Of a stretch of 64,000 bases of DNA, positions 51,669-60,649 are shown piece after piece; position 1 is the first letter of the stretch; each line of letters opens with the position of its first letter. The stretch comes from an uncultured Alphaproteobacteria bacterium. Its GTDB lineage: Bacteria > Pseudomonadota > Alphaproteobacteria > RF32 > CAG-239. The notes beneath the pieces are model-generated. The model was not told the origin of the DNA, did not search any database, and was given only the letters and a program-made list of their open reading frames with translations. The position numbers and the translations under genes were made by a program. The DNA lies in NCBI GenBank assembly GCA_910584385.1, contig CAJUAK010000008.1:22251-86250 (forward strand), written 5' to 3'.

Positions 51669-52262
51669 TTATAAAATTTTTCTTGAATTAAGAGCCAGCT
51701 GTATGGTTCCCTCGTCCATATAGTCAAGCTCGGCACCCATCGGTATGCCTTGCGCCAAAGAAGAAACCTTAACATCATACTGTTTTAATTTTGAAAGCAT
51801 ATAATGCGACGTAATCTGCCCATCAACCGTCGCTGGCATAGCCAGGATGATTTCTTTAATTTCCCCGCTTTGCACCCGGGCAAGCAATGGCTCGATATTT
51901 AAATCTTCCGGAGAAATGCCGTCCAATGCCGAAAGAATGCCGCCCAAAACATGATACTTCCCCCGAAATTGGGAAACACGCTCCATCGCCCATAAATCCG
52001 CAACATCCTGTACCACGCAGATAACCGAAGCATCTTTTGCCGGCGAACAACAGACCGAACACGGGGACGAGGTATCATAATTTCCGCAGATTTCACAAGT
52101 TTTAATCCCTTCAGAAACCTCGCGCAGGGATTCTAAAAGCGGAAGCATAAGCGCTTCCCGCTTTTTTATTAATTGCAAAACAATTCTCCTTGCCGAACGC
52201 GTTCCTAAAGAAGGCAGTTTGGCAATCAGCTTGATAAGCTTTTCTATCTCTTGTCCAGCCAT
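51669..52262 (-). CDS. recR: Recombination mediator RecR
   Basis: Works with RecO and RecF to load RecA at gaps. 197 residues: N-terminal HhH (LIAKLPSLGTRSARRI), zinc finger CEICGNYDTSSPCSVC and Toprim domain (ICVVQDVADLWAMER). Third in dnaX-ybaB-recR. Confidence 0.96.
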   Translation of the reverse strand: MAGQEIEKLIKLIAKLPSLGTRSARRIVLQLIKKREALMLPLLESLREVSEGIKTCEICGNYDTSSPCSVCCSPAKDASVICVVQDVADLWAMERVSQFRGKYHVLGGILSALDGISPEDLNIEPLLARVQSGEIKEIILAMPATVDGQITSHYMLSKLKQYDVKVSSLAQGIPMGAELDYMDEGTIQLALNSRKIL

Positions 52263-52271
52263 CTTTTTATC

Positions 52272-52592
52272 TTAGAAAGGAAGTTTTAACCCGCCCAAAT
52301 TCAAACCGCCGGTCGCCGCTTTGACGCTTTCGCTCATCATGTTGTCAACCTTGCCTTTTGCATCATTATAAGCGGCAATAATCAAATCTTCCAAAATGTC
52401 ATATTCTTCGGGGTTAATTAAAGATTTGTCGATTTCAAGCTTTTTCATATCAAACTTTCCGTTTAACGTAACCTTAACCATACCTGCGCCGCTGCTGCCG
52501 ATAACCTCCTGCTGAGCCATTTTTTCCTGTTCTTCTTCCATCTTTTTTTGCATCATCTGCGCTTGTTTCATGATTCCTTGAATATTCATCAT
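52272..52592 (-). CDS. ybaB: YbaB/EbfC nucleoid-associated protein
   Basis: 106 residues, the small DNA-binding dimer usual between dnaX and recR. Shows MKQAQMMQKKMEE coiled coil, VTLNGKFDMKKLEID and YNDAKGKVDNMM. AAAGGA precedes the ATG; the second Met (52589) is an equal start. Confidence 0.94.
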   Translation of the reverse strand: MMNIQGIMKQAQMMQKKMEEEQEKMAQQEVIGSSGAGMVKVTLNGKFDMKKLEIDKSLINPEEYDILEDLIIAAYNDAKGKVDNMMSESVKAATGGLNLGGLKLPF

Positions 52593-52604
52593 TTCTTTTT
52601 TCCT

Positions 52605-54299
52605 TTATAAATCATCATCAAAATAAACATCCGGAGATTCCGGCATTTGGGGTTCATCATCCAAAGCTTCTTCATCCACCTTCCGGTTAAGGGTTTCGAT
52701 TTTGGCCCCTTTAAATTCGCTTAAAATCGCCTTAACCAACGGATATTCAGAAACATTTTTCTTGTTCTCTTCAGCCTTCGCATTTTCTTTAGCGGCAATT
52801 GTCTGTCCAAGTGTGCCCCTTGCCGTGTCGATTTTCCAATTTTTGCCGGTTGCTTCCAAAAGTATTTTTTGTAAATTCAAAATAAAGTCGGAACTGATTG
52901 TTTCATCAACCGTCATTTTGATAAAACCATCCGAAAAATCCGAAACGGCAATATTATTCTTCAAAGAATAAGCCATCAGCATTTTTTTGCTTTGTTCCAG
53001 ATAAGAAGCCACATCTTCGATTTTTTCAAAAACAATTCGAGACTGCGGCGCGGCCTGGGTTGGAGAAGCTTCGCGGGCTACATCATTTTTTTTTTGAACA
53101 CCGCTAAAAGAAACAGCGCTTACATCAGAGTTTTTTTTTACATCATCCAAAATTTCTTTAACTGTCGGCATTCCTGCAGAATAAGCAATCCGAATCAGGA
53201 TCATCTCCAAAGCATCTATCTGCACCGGTGCAATTGATAATTCCTGCAGGCCTTTAATCATCATTTGCCACATTTTGGAAAGGACGGCAATGCTGGCAGT
53301 CGGTGCAGCTTTAGCACAAAATTCTTTTTCGCTTTCGCTTAAAGATTCGTCATTGGCCGTTTGCGGAAGAACTTTGACCTTTGCCAAAAGATGGGTAACA
53401 TTTATCAAATCTTGTAAAATAGTTGTCGGATTGGCGCCGTTTTTATACTGCTCGCGCAAATTTGCCATAACATCGTCAACCTTCCCGGCAATCAGGTTTC
53501 CAAATAATTCAAATATCTGGTTGCGGTCAGCCAAACCTATCATTTCCTTAACAACTTTTGTCTTAATCTTTCCTTCGCCTAAGGAAATTGCCTGGTCAAG
53601 AAGCGACAAACCGTCCCTCGCCGAACCATCCGCCGCTTTGGCAATAATCTGCAAAGCTTCGTCTTCGGCTTCCAAATTTTCTTCTTTCAAAATCTTATTA
53701 AACAAAGTCAAAAGGTTTTCGATTGTCAACCGTTGCAAATCAAACCTTTGGCAGCGCGATAAAATCGTTACCGGAACTTTTCGGATTTCTGTCGTTGCAA
53801 AAATAAACTTCACGTGTGCCGGCGGCTCTTCCAATGTTTTAAGCAAAGCATTAAATGCATTTTTAGAAAGCATATGGACTTCATCGATAATATAGATTTT
53901 ATAACGGGCATTGGTCGGCTTATAACGCACGCCGTCCAAAATCTCGCGGATATCATCCACGCCGGTGCGCGAAGCCGCATCCAACTCTAAAACATCAATA
54001 TGGCGCCCGGCAGCAATCGCCTTGCAATTTTCACACATTCCGCAAGGATGGACAGTCGGGCCGCCATGTCCGTCTTTTCCGACGCAATTTAAAGCTCTGG
54101 CAATAATCCGCGCTGTTGTTGTTTTGCCAACGCCGCGAATTCCCGTAAGAATGTAAGCATGATGCAGACGGTTGTTTTTAATGGCATTCGTCAGCGTCTG
54201 CACCAAAGCATCCTGCCCCAGAAGCTCTTCAAAATTCTGCGGGCGGTATTTTCGGGCAAGAACCACATATTGTTTATCTTTATTTTCTTCCGATTCCAT
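52605..54299 (-). CDS. dnaX: DNA polymerase III subunit tau/gamma
   Basis: Clamp-loader ATPase and replisome organiser. 564 residues: Walker A GIRGVGKTTTA, zinc site with CGMCENC, DEVHML, sensor SRCQRFDL. Start ATG at 54299 has AGGA 8 bases upstream; another ATG at 54308 lies too close to it. In the linker (residues about 387-405) the gene carries A9 (53131-53139) and A10 (53086-53095) runs; a one-base shift in either direction meets an early stop, which would give a gamma-like product of about 390-405 residues. Confidence 0.97.
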   Translation of the reverse strand: MESEENKDKQYVVLARKYRPQNFEELLGQDALVQTLTNAIKNNRLHHAYILTGIRGVGKTTTARIIARALNCVGKDGHGGPTVHPCGMCENCKAIAAGRHIDVLELDAASRTGVDDIREILDGVRYKPTNARYKIYIIDEVHMLSKNAFNALLKTLEEPPAHVKFIFATTEIRKVPVTILSRCQRFDLQRLTIENLLTLFNKILKEENLEAEDEALQIIAKAADGSARDGLSLLDQAISLGEGKIKTKVVKEMIGLADRNQIFELFGNLIAGKVDDVMANLREQYKNGANPTTILQDLINVTHLLAKVKVLPQTANDESLSESEKEFCAKAAPTASIAVLSKMWQMMIKGLQELSIAPVQIDALEMILIRIAYSAGMPTVKEILDDVKKNSDVSAVSFSGVQKKNDVAREASPTQAAPQSRIVFEKIEDVASYLEQSKKMLMAYSLKNNIAVSDFSDGFIKMTVDETISSDFILNLQKILLEATGKNWKIDTARGTLGQTIAAKENAKAEENKKNVSEYPLVKAILSEFKGAKIETLNRKVDEEALDDEPQMPESPDVYFDDDL

Positions 54300-54311
54300 T
54301 AAAAACATCCT

Positions 54312-54406
54312 AAAAAGGAGGAGAACGAATGACCCTGATAAAATCCGTTACGGCTGCTTCCTTCCGAACCTGACCGGGTTGGCGGCAAATCAGCCCACCG
54401 TTCTCC
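54312..54406 (-). ncRNA. ffs: Signal recognition particle RNA (4.5S)
   Basis: Small SRP RNA. The minus strand carries the conserved Ffh-binding hairpin GGTCAGGTTCGGAAGGAAGC. Ends GGAGAACG and CGTTCTCC (54399-54406 with 54320-54327) pair to close the rod, and TTTTT follows as terminator. A TTGAAA/GATATT pair with 17-base spacing lies upstream on the same strand and could be its promoter. It is placed just before dnaX, as in several Alphaproteobacteria. Confidence 0.93.
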
Positions 54407-54456
54407 ATAAGATACCTTTTCAATATCTCTGAAAAGAATCCTTTTTTCAAGCAAAA

Positions 54457-55830
54457 TTATTGCATATTACCAAATAATTCTCTGTAAACAGCCGCCGGAT
54501 TTTTACCATAAATTTTCGGCTGCTCGACAGGCGTTGCCGAATAGGCCGCCTCCTCAAAAAATTCCTGCTCCGTATCAAATTTCTTTGGCCCGGCATCAAT
54601 AACATAATTTCCTTTGGCGCGGATTTCCATAATATCAAGGCTGTGCTGGTTTGTTCCGTTTGCAAAAAGCCGAAAAGCGCCGTTCATTCCGGAATAGCCG
54701 CCGGCATCCGTCAAAACCTCATTCACGTCTTTATCCTGATTTTTAGACACCGCAGAACTCAAAGCCACCGCATCATATGCCAAAGAATAAAGGCTGCTTG
54801 GCTTTTCCTTAAATAAATTATTATATTTATTTACAAAATAACCGCTATAGCTTCGAGACATAACCGGATACCAGGCACCACGCAATGTCGTTTCATGATT
54901 CAGGCTGCTGACATCCCAAACCGATGTACCCAAAAATTGCACATCCGGAGCAAAAACATCATAATAGCCAAACATTGAAACTGCCGATGTCAAACGGGCG
55001 CCGTATTCAGGAATCAAAACAGCATCAAAATCAACCTCTCCGATTGAATCAATTGTTTTAAGCTGACGGAGCTGCCGCAAAGATTCTTCATCGCCGCGCC
55101 GCTGCAATTCGTTTTTCAAACTATTCACCCGGCCGCTGCGGTTTGCATAATCCGTCATTTGTTTTAAGATTGCCGAAAAATCAGAGGTAGAAGGCGGATA
55201 AAAAGCAATTCTTGAAACGGTTATCCCCTTAGATTCCGCAGCTTTCACCGCAGCCCTTGCCGCAGCCATCCCCGTTTTGTTATCCGGAACAAGCAAGGCT
55301 AAGCGCTGCCGTCCCTGAGCCGCTGCAAAAGAAACAATCCGATTAACCTGCTCATCGACTAAAAGCCCTAAAGTATAAATCCCCGGCTGCAAAAAATCCG
55401 CCGAAGTTGAAAAAGCAATAACCGGAACGCCTCTTAACCGCGCAACCGGCGCAATGGCAGAAGCTTCCTCAGAAGTCAAAGGCCCGAGGATTAGTCGGAC
55501 ATTTTGGTTTAGGGCATTTTCGGCGGCAATCCTGGCACCGCTTGCTGTGCTTTGCGTATCATAAAACTGAAGAACCAAATTAGGATTCCGGACATCTTCC
55601 AAAGCCATTAATGCGGCATTTTTCAAACCTTCGCCCTGTTTTTGCGCCGCACCGCTTAATGGAAGGAGCATTCCGACGCGGAAATCTTCCGAAGACGAAA
55701 GGCTGATTTCGCTGACATCCGTAAAACTATCGCTAAAACCGCCTTTTGAATCAACTTCAGCGCGGAAAATGCCGCAGCCGCCAAGCAACAGGAATAAGAA
55801 GAAGATATAAAATCTTTTAAACACTTGCAT
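54457..55830 (-). CDS. LpoA-like lipoprotein (penicillin-binding protein activator)
   Basis: 457 residues with a lipoprotein signal (lipobox LLGGC at about 15-19) and a periplasmic-binding-protein fold (VGMLLPLSGAAQKQGEG, LILGPLTSEEASAIAPVA, VPVIAFSTS). Proteins of this LppC/LpoA group activate class A penicillin-binding proteins from the outer membrane in Gammaproteobacteria; the alphaproteobacterial relatives are less studied. It lacks the extra N-terminal helical domain of E. coli LpoA. Divergent from rsmI, the usual pairing. Confidence 0.85.
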   Translation of the reverse strand: MQVFKRFYIFFLFLLLGGCGIFRAEVDSKGGFSDSFTDVSEISLSSSEDFRVGMLLPLSGAAQKQGEGLKNAALMALEDVRNPNLVLQFYDTQSTASGARIAAENALNQNVRLILGPLTSEEASAIAPVARLRGVPVIAFSTSADFLQPGIYTLGLLVDEQVNRIVSFAAAQGRQRLALLVPDNKTGMAAARAAVKAAESKGITVSRIAFYPPSTSDFSAILKQMTDYANRSGRVNSLKNELQRRGDEESLRQLRQLKTIDSIGEVDFDAVLIPEYGARLTSAVSMFGYYDVFAPDVQFLGTSVWDVSSLNHETTLRGAWYPVMSRSYSGYFVNKYNNLFKEKPSSLYSLAYDAVALSSAVSKNQDKDVNEVLTDAGGYSGMNGAFRLFANGTNQHSLDIMEIRAKGNYVIDAGPKKFDTEQEFFEEAAYSATPVEQPKIYGKNPAAVYRELFGNMQ

Positions 55831-55902
55831 TTTACCTTAAAATATCAAACAATCTGTTTTAAGAGATAGACTAAAAAAGCCAGCTTGTAAAGAGAGACAA
55901 CA

Positions 55903-56736
55903 ATGAAAAACGGAATTTATATCATAGCCACCCCTATTGGCAACCTCGGGGATATTTCCGCAAGGGCGATAGAAACCCTTAACGCAGCGGATATCATTGC
56001 TTGCGAAGATACCCGCGTTACAAAAAAATTGTTTTCCCTCCTCGGCCTGGATATGCATAAAACATTTATAAAACTTGAAGACCATAACGAAGAGCAACAG
56101 GCTGAAAAAATAATTGAACTGATAAACTCCGGAAAAACCGTCGCCCAGGTCAGCGATGCCGGTTCGCCGTTAATTTCGGACCCCGGCTATAAGCTCGTTC
56201 GCAAATGCCGGGAAGCAGGCATAAAAATTTTCACAATTCCGGGCGCATGCGCGCTCATCTGCGCTTTGCAGCTTTCCGGGCTTCCGACAAACAATTTTAT
56301 GTTTGCCGGGTTCATCCCCAACAAAGAAAAAGCGCGCAAAGACTTTTTAATGCAATATAAAAACCTAAACACGACCTTGGTTTTTTATGAAACAGCCCTG
56401 CGCATCCAAAAAACATTGTCTGCCGCCGGTGAAATCTTTCAAAACCGGGATATGGCCGTTGCCCGGGAGCTGACAAAAGTCTACGAAGAATGCATTGCCG
56501 GCAGCGCTTCGGAGCTTTTGGAACACTTTGAAAAAAATCCGCCCAAAGGCGAAATGGTCTTTATGGTCGGCCCTCTAAAAGAAAACGCTCCAAAAGAGAT
56601 TAACCTTGAAGAAATCCTAAAAGAAAAAATGGTTTCGGCCTCCTTAAAAGACGCCGTTAAACAAACTGCTGAAGAATATAACCTCAACAAAAATGACGTT
56701 TACAAAAAAGCTTTGGAACTCAAAAATGGGCAATAA
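55903..56736 (+). CDS. rsmI: 16S rRNA ribose methyltransferase RsmI
   Basis: Methylates the 2'-O of C1402 in 16S rRNA. 277 residues with IATPIGNLGDISARA, ACEDTRVT, VSDAGSPLISDPGYKLV and IPGACALICALQLSGLPT, all family blocks. Overlaps yraN by 11 bases. Confidence 0.96.
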   Translation: MKNGIYIIATPIGNLGDISARAIETLNAADIIACEDTRVTKKLFSLLGLDMHKTFIKLEDHNEEQQAEKIIELINSGKTVAQVSDAGSPLISDPGYKLVRKCREAGIKIFTIPGACALICALQLSGLPTNNFMFAGFIPNKEKARKDFLMQYKNLNTTLVFYETALRIQKTLSAAGEIFQNRDMAVARELTKVYEECIAGSASELLEHFEKNPPKGEMVFMVGPLKENAPKEINLEEILKEKMVSASLKDAVKQTAEEYNLNKNDVYKKALELKNGQ

Positions 56737-57103
56737 AAGCTTAACCGGCCGCAAAAATAATAAAAACGGGCATTTTGCAGAACTTCTGGCCAGATTATTT
56801 TTAAATCTTAAGGGATACCGCTGCCTGGCACAAAACTGCCGCGGCAAAAAAGGCTCATCCGCAGGAGAAATCGATTTGATAATGCGCAAAGGCAAAACAA
56901 TAGCTTTTGTAGAGGTAAAAACGCGCAAAAACCTGGAACAAGCCGCCTACGCCATTCTGCCCAAACAACAGCAAAGAATCATCAAAGCCGCCGAAACATT
57001 TTTACAAAAAAACCCGGCATACAGGGAATCAGAAATCCGTTTTGATGCCGTTTTAATAAGCCTTCCCCTTATCCGCCATATTCCTAATGCCTGGCAAGCC
57101 TAA
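56726..57103 (+). CDS. yraN: YraN/UPF0102 nuclease-fold protein
   Basis: 125 residues with the endonuclease-like core GEIDLIM…AFVEVKTR. Family role unclear, often beside rsmI. The ATG at 56726 starts inside the rsmI end; an upstream in-frame start at 56693 would overlap by 44 bases. Its stop shares bases with the opposing gene's stop (4-base convergent overlap). Confidence 0.88.
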   Translation: MGNKSLTGRKNNKNGHFAELLARLFLNLKGYRCLAQNCRGKKGSSAGEIDLIMRKGKTIAFVEVKTRKNLEQAAYAILPKQQQRIIKAAETFLQKNPAYRESEIRFDAVLISLPLIRHIPNAWQA

Positions 57104-57672
57104 GAACGGCTGCGCTCACGCTGGAAAGAGCGCACTCTGGACTTTTCCATCTGGCGCTGGTTTTGATATTCACGGATTCTTCTTTCTCTCTTCCGCGCCT
57201 CTTCGGGGGTTTCGCGTTGGTTTTCATGCGCACCGCGAATAGCCATGATTTTCTTTATAACTTCCCGTGAAGAAATCCCTTCTGAAGCATGGAGGATTTC
57301 CGCAATGATGTTTTTGGGCTGCAAAGCCTGTGATAGCTGTTCCAAATTCAGGCGCTGTTCATTGGCCATAATGTTATTTAATTCAACCTCCAGGTTTTCA
57401 TCATAATAATCATCGCCTTCCGCTGTAGGCAGATGTTTTTTCAGCAGGTTTACCAAAAACTTCTTCAATGTCTTATTAACCAGCTTAACAAAATTTTTAG
57501 GAATAACAGTTTCATTGGCAGAAGATTTCATCAATGAAAAAAACAACAGGTTTTTCAAATATTTTTTTTGCACGGGCAATAAAGGGATATTGCTTTTTAT
57601 TCCTTCTTTCGCTTGCTTCAAAACAAGTTTTTTCTCTTGCTCAAACTTATCCCGCCCCTCTGTTTCAGACAT
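57100..57672 (-). CDS. Unknown helical protein with basic tail
   Basis: 190 residues, highly charged, mostly helical. The C-terminal third (RKRERRIREYQNQRQMEKSR) is Arg-rich and could bind nucleic acid. No signal peptide or membrane helix. Overlaps the rppH end by 8 bases, so it is the last gene of the rppH transcript. I recognise no family. Confidence 0.6.
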   Translation of the reverse strand: MSETEGRDKFEQEKKLVLKQAKEGIKSNIPLLPVQKKYLKNLLFFSLMKSSANETVIPKNFVKLVNKTLKKFLVNLLKKHLPTAEGDDYYDENLEVELNNIMANEQRLNLEQLSQALQPKNIIAEILHASEGISSREVIKKIMAIRGAHENQRETPEEARKRERRIREYQNQRQMEKSRVRSFQRERSRS

Positions 57673-58156
57673 TTACAAAACTTTCAATAACAGGGGCAAA
57701 CTTACTCACCATTTCGGCATAAGCGGCCTTTTTAGGCTCCCAAACCAAATAAGGAGCCTGGCGGATATCAATCCACTGATAATCTGAAAACTCAATTTCC
57801 TTTGGATTTGTACAGAAATCAATTTCATTATCGCTGCCGGAAAAATAAAACAAGGTCCAATACTGCGCCTGCCCAATATCGTCAAAGCCTTTTTTCTTCA
57901 TGCTTTCCAAAACATCCGGCGGATAATCATAAGCAATCGGTTCATCAAGGTGAAAAACCTCTTTGACAGACGAAAGCCCCGTTTCCTCTTTGAGTTCCCG
58001 ATAAGCCGCCTCCAGAGGCGTTTCTTTGGGTTCAATTCCCCCTTGGGGAAACTGCCAGCATTTCGTTCCGGATGCGCCAATCCTTTTGCAAACCAGAACC
58101 TTTTTATCTGCCCGAAACACGACGATACCGGCATTTTTACGATAAGAATCAGCCAT
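57665..58156 (-). CDS. rppH: RNA pyrophosphohydrolase RppH
   Basis: Nudix enzyme that removes pyrophosphate from mRNA 5' ends before decay. 163 residues with YRKNAGIVVF, WQFPQGGIE and the Nudix box G-x5-E-x7-REL-x-EE-x-GL intact. Its ATG overlaps the yibQ stop by one base. Confidence 0.95.
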   Translation of the reverse strand: MADSYRKNAGIVVFRADKKVLVCKRIGASGTKCWQFPQGGIEPKETPLEAAYRELKEETGLSSVKEVFHLDEPIAYDYPPDVLESMKKKGFDDIGQAQYWTLFYFSGSDNEIDFCTNPKEIEFSDYQWIDIRQAPYLVWEPKKAAYAEMVSKFAPVIESFVNV

Positions 58157-59337
58157 TATTCTTCCACCACCAGGTTAGAAACAGGAACCAATGCGAAAGG
58201 CTTGTCAAATTCTTTATTTTTCACATCTTCATAAGCTTTCGGCTTGGGTGAAAAAGTCTTAATCCATTGATTGACAGCCTGAATGACAATCGGCTTGGAT
58301 TCTGCAACAATCAAAACCTGCCCATTGTTTTTTGCAATATATTCCGCCTCAAGAAGTTGTTTAAATAACACTTCGGAATCATATATATTTTCCAAAACAA
58401 TATCTGCTTTTTTCCTTGCCAGCCCCGGCAATGAAATGGAATTAATACCGTCTTCGCCGGTCGCATCAATAATCAAAAGCCCTCTTAGGCGAAGTTCTTC
58501 CAATACTTTTTTCAATCTTTCCAGATTATCTTCCCCGGCCATGCCTGCATTAACAACCATTCCGCCCACGGCGGCAGTGCTTGAAAGAGACTTACGGACA
58601 CGGTTGATAAGTTCCTCTTCGCTAACCGTAATATCCATGGCCAAAGGCCCGGTATCTGAATGCAAGAAATCTTTTGACGAAAGCAAAAGGTCAACATAAG
58701 TTTCATGTCCGGCAGCCCTGGCTTTTCGGATTAATTCATCTCTTTTTTGCCCATAAGGCGAAAAAGAAAAAGAAATCTCCGAAGGGACAACATCCGTCAT
58801 CGTTTCCGTTGTCTGAGGATTTAAGCCCAAATCTTTAATAACGACGGCAACCTTATAAAAATTTGGAGGAAGCTTAATATTTTTTCCATAAACAGCCCAT
58901 GGGCGGGAACCATCAGCCGCAACTCTGGGCAGAATAAGCCCTTCCTCTGTTTTCTCATAATTATCGGAAAGGGCATCTAAAATCTCAAGCCGATATTTTT
59001 CCCCTGTAGATTCTAATTTCGTTACACTGAGAATATTTGCCAATAATTGTGATAACTCTTCCTGTTGAGACAACTTTTTTATTTTGCTTTTTGGCTTTCC
59101 GGATTCTATCTCAGCCAAACGGGCTAAAGCCGCTTTCCGGGGATGCATTTTCTTTTCCGGCAGAACGACGATATATTTTGGAGATTTGTTTTCTTCATCA
59201 AACATAAGTTCATCAGCTTTGGAAACATAAACCGGCTCGCTTTTTACCCAGGCAAAGAAATAGCCGGCGGCAACAACGCCGCATAAAATCAAGCCAAAAA
59301 CCAAAATCAAAACTATTTTATGTTTGAAAAAAGACAT
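58156..59337 (-). CDS. YibQ-like divergent polysaccharide deacetylase
   Basis: 393 residues: one N-terminal membrane helix (about 7-30) then a divergent polysaccharide deacetylase domain (VAVVIKDLGLNPQTT, VPSEISFSFSPYG, AGHETYVDLLL, GGMVVNAGMAG, GLLIIDA). The YibQ/DUF610 group is of unknown reaction, sited with envC and ctpA in the cell-wall processing cluster. Confidence 0.85.
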   Translation of the reverse strand: MSFFKHKIVLILVFGLILCGVVAAGYFFAWVKSEPVYVSKADELMFDEENKSPKYIVVLPEKKMHPRKAALARLAEIESGKPKSKIKKLSQQEELSQLLANILSVTKLESTGEKYRLEILDALSDNYEKTEEGLILPRVAADGSRPWAVYGKNIKLPPNFYKVAVVIKDLGLNPQTTETMTDVVPSEISFSFSPYGQKRDELIRKARAAGHETYVDLLLSSKDFLHSDTGPLAMDITVSEEELINRVRKSLSSTAAVGGMVVNAGMAGEDNLERLKKVLEELRLRGLLIIDATGEDGINSISLPGLARKKADIVLENIYDSEVLFKQLLEAEYIAKNNGQVLIVAESKPIVIQAVNQWIKTFSPKPKAYEDVKNKEFDKPFALVPVSNLVVEE

Positions 59338-59345
59338 ATATTCCC

Positions 59346-60629
59346 CTATTTGTCTGCGCTGTTATAAATGCCAAGCGCCTTAACCAAATCCACCGCCCGG
59401 GAAAGTTGATAATCTTTGGCCAAATCATCATCTTTTTTATCCGATTTTTTAGGATTCTCTTTTTTCTGCTCCGCATTTTCATTTTTCAAAGCATTGCGCA
59501 ATTCTGCCTCGCTGATGCTGTAAGCGCTGGTGTCAACAACCTCAACCTTCGCCGGCAAAACTTCCACATCAGGAACAATGCCCGTTGCCTGGATAGACCT
59601 TCCCGAAGGCGTATAATAACGGGCGGTTGTCATGCGCATTGCACCATATTTTCCCAGAGGGACAACCGTCTGAACGGAACCTTTGCCAAAAGATTTCTGC
59701 CCTAAAATAATTGCCCGTTTATGATCCTGCAAAGCACCGGCAACAATTTCTGAAGCAGAAGCGGACCCGTCGTTAATCAGTACGACAATCGGCAAACCGT
59801 TTGCAATATCTCCGGCTTCCGCGCTATACTTAACCGTATCTTCCACATTTCTTGAACGCGTTGAAACAATTTCGCCTTTATCCAAGAATAAATCCGAAAC
59901 GCCAACCGCCTGGTCTAATAAGCCGCCGGGGTTGTTGCGGACATCCAAAACAATTCCTTTAAGTTCTTTATTTTTCTTTTTGGCTTTGTTAAAAGCTTCG
60001 CTGACCATTTTATCCGTATCTTCCGTAAAAGAGGTAATGCGGATATAAGCCACATCATCAGCCTTTATATCGCTTTTAACCGAACGGACCTTAATTTCTT
60101 CCCGCTTCAAAGTAACATCAAAGGGTTCGGCATTCATCCGGCGGATAGAAAGCTTGACTTTCGTGCCGGGTTTGCCCCTCATCTTGTCGACAGCCTCATT
60201 TAAATTCAGCCCCATAACCTGTTCGTCATCAATAGAAACTATATAATCCCCCGGTTTCAAACCGGCTTTAAAAGCGGGCGTATCATCAATCGGGGAAACA
60301 ACTTTCACCACGCCGTTTTCCATCGTAACTTCAATTCCAAGCCCGCCAAATTTTCCTTGCGTTTGTTCGTTCATATATTTAAAGCTTTTGGCATCAAGAT
60401 AGCTCGAATGCGGATCCAAAGATTCCAACATGCCGTTAATGGCGGATTCGATTAATTTTTTATCCGTAACCTCTTCCACATAAGAAATTTTTGCGCGCTC
60501 CAAAACCTCGCCAAACAAGTTCAGCATTTCGTAAGTGTCAACATCTTCCTGAGGCGCGTCTTTTTTAGCCGCCTGCGCAGGAAGAACCCAAGTTAAGGCA
60601 ATGAGCAAGATAAAAAGTTTTTTCAGCAT
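59346..60629 (-). CDS. ctpA: C-terminal processing protease CtpA
   Basis: Periplasmic serine protease of the S41 family. 427 residues: signal peptide, then a PDZ domain (GLGIEVTMENGVVKVVSPIDD), and the catalytic domain with GSASASEIVAGAL (Ser) and GQKSFGKGSVQ (Lys). In other bacteria CtpA trims cell-wall hydrolases. ATG at 60629 has GGGA 7 bases upstream; the ATG at 60635 is an alternative. Confidence 0.93.
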   Translation of the reverse strand: MLKKLFILLIALTWVLPAQAAKKDAPQEDVDTYEMLNLFGEVLERAKISYVEEVTDKKLIESAINGMLESLDPHSSYLDAKSFKYMNEQTQGKFGGLGIEVTMENGVVKVVSPIDDTPAFKAGLKPGDYIVSIDDEQVMGLNLNEAVDKMRGKPGTKVKLSIRRMNAEPFDVTLKREEIKVRSVKSDIKADDVAYIRITSFTEDTDKMVSEAFNKAKKKNKELKGIVLDVRNNPGGLLDQAVGVSDLFLDKGEIVSTRSRNVEDTVKYSAEAGDIANGLPIVVLINDGSASASEIVAGALQDHKRAIILGQKSFGKGSVQTVVPLGKYGAMRMTTARYYTPSGRSIQATGIVPDVEVLPAKVEVVDTSAYSISEAELRNALKNENAEQKKENPKKSDKKDDDLAKDYQLSRAVDLVKALGIYNSADK

Positions 60630-60649
60630 TTGCATATCCCGTTAAAAAA

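Noticed and set aside
51669..54406. CRISPR-like or direct repeats around the dnaX poly-A runs
   Set aside because: Only two homopolymer runs are present, without repeat-spacer structure.
57091..57105. Possible frameshift or fusion where yraN meets the opposing gene
   Set aside because: Both frames end normally; the stops simply overlap by 4 bases on opposite strands.
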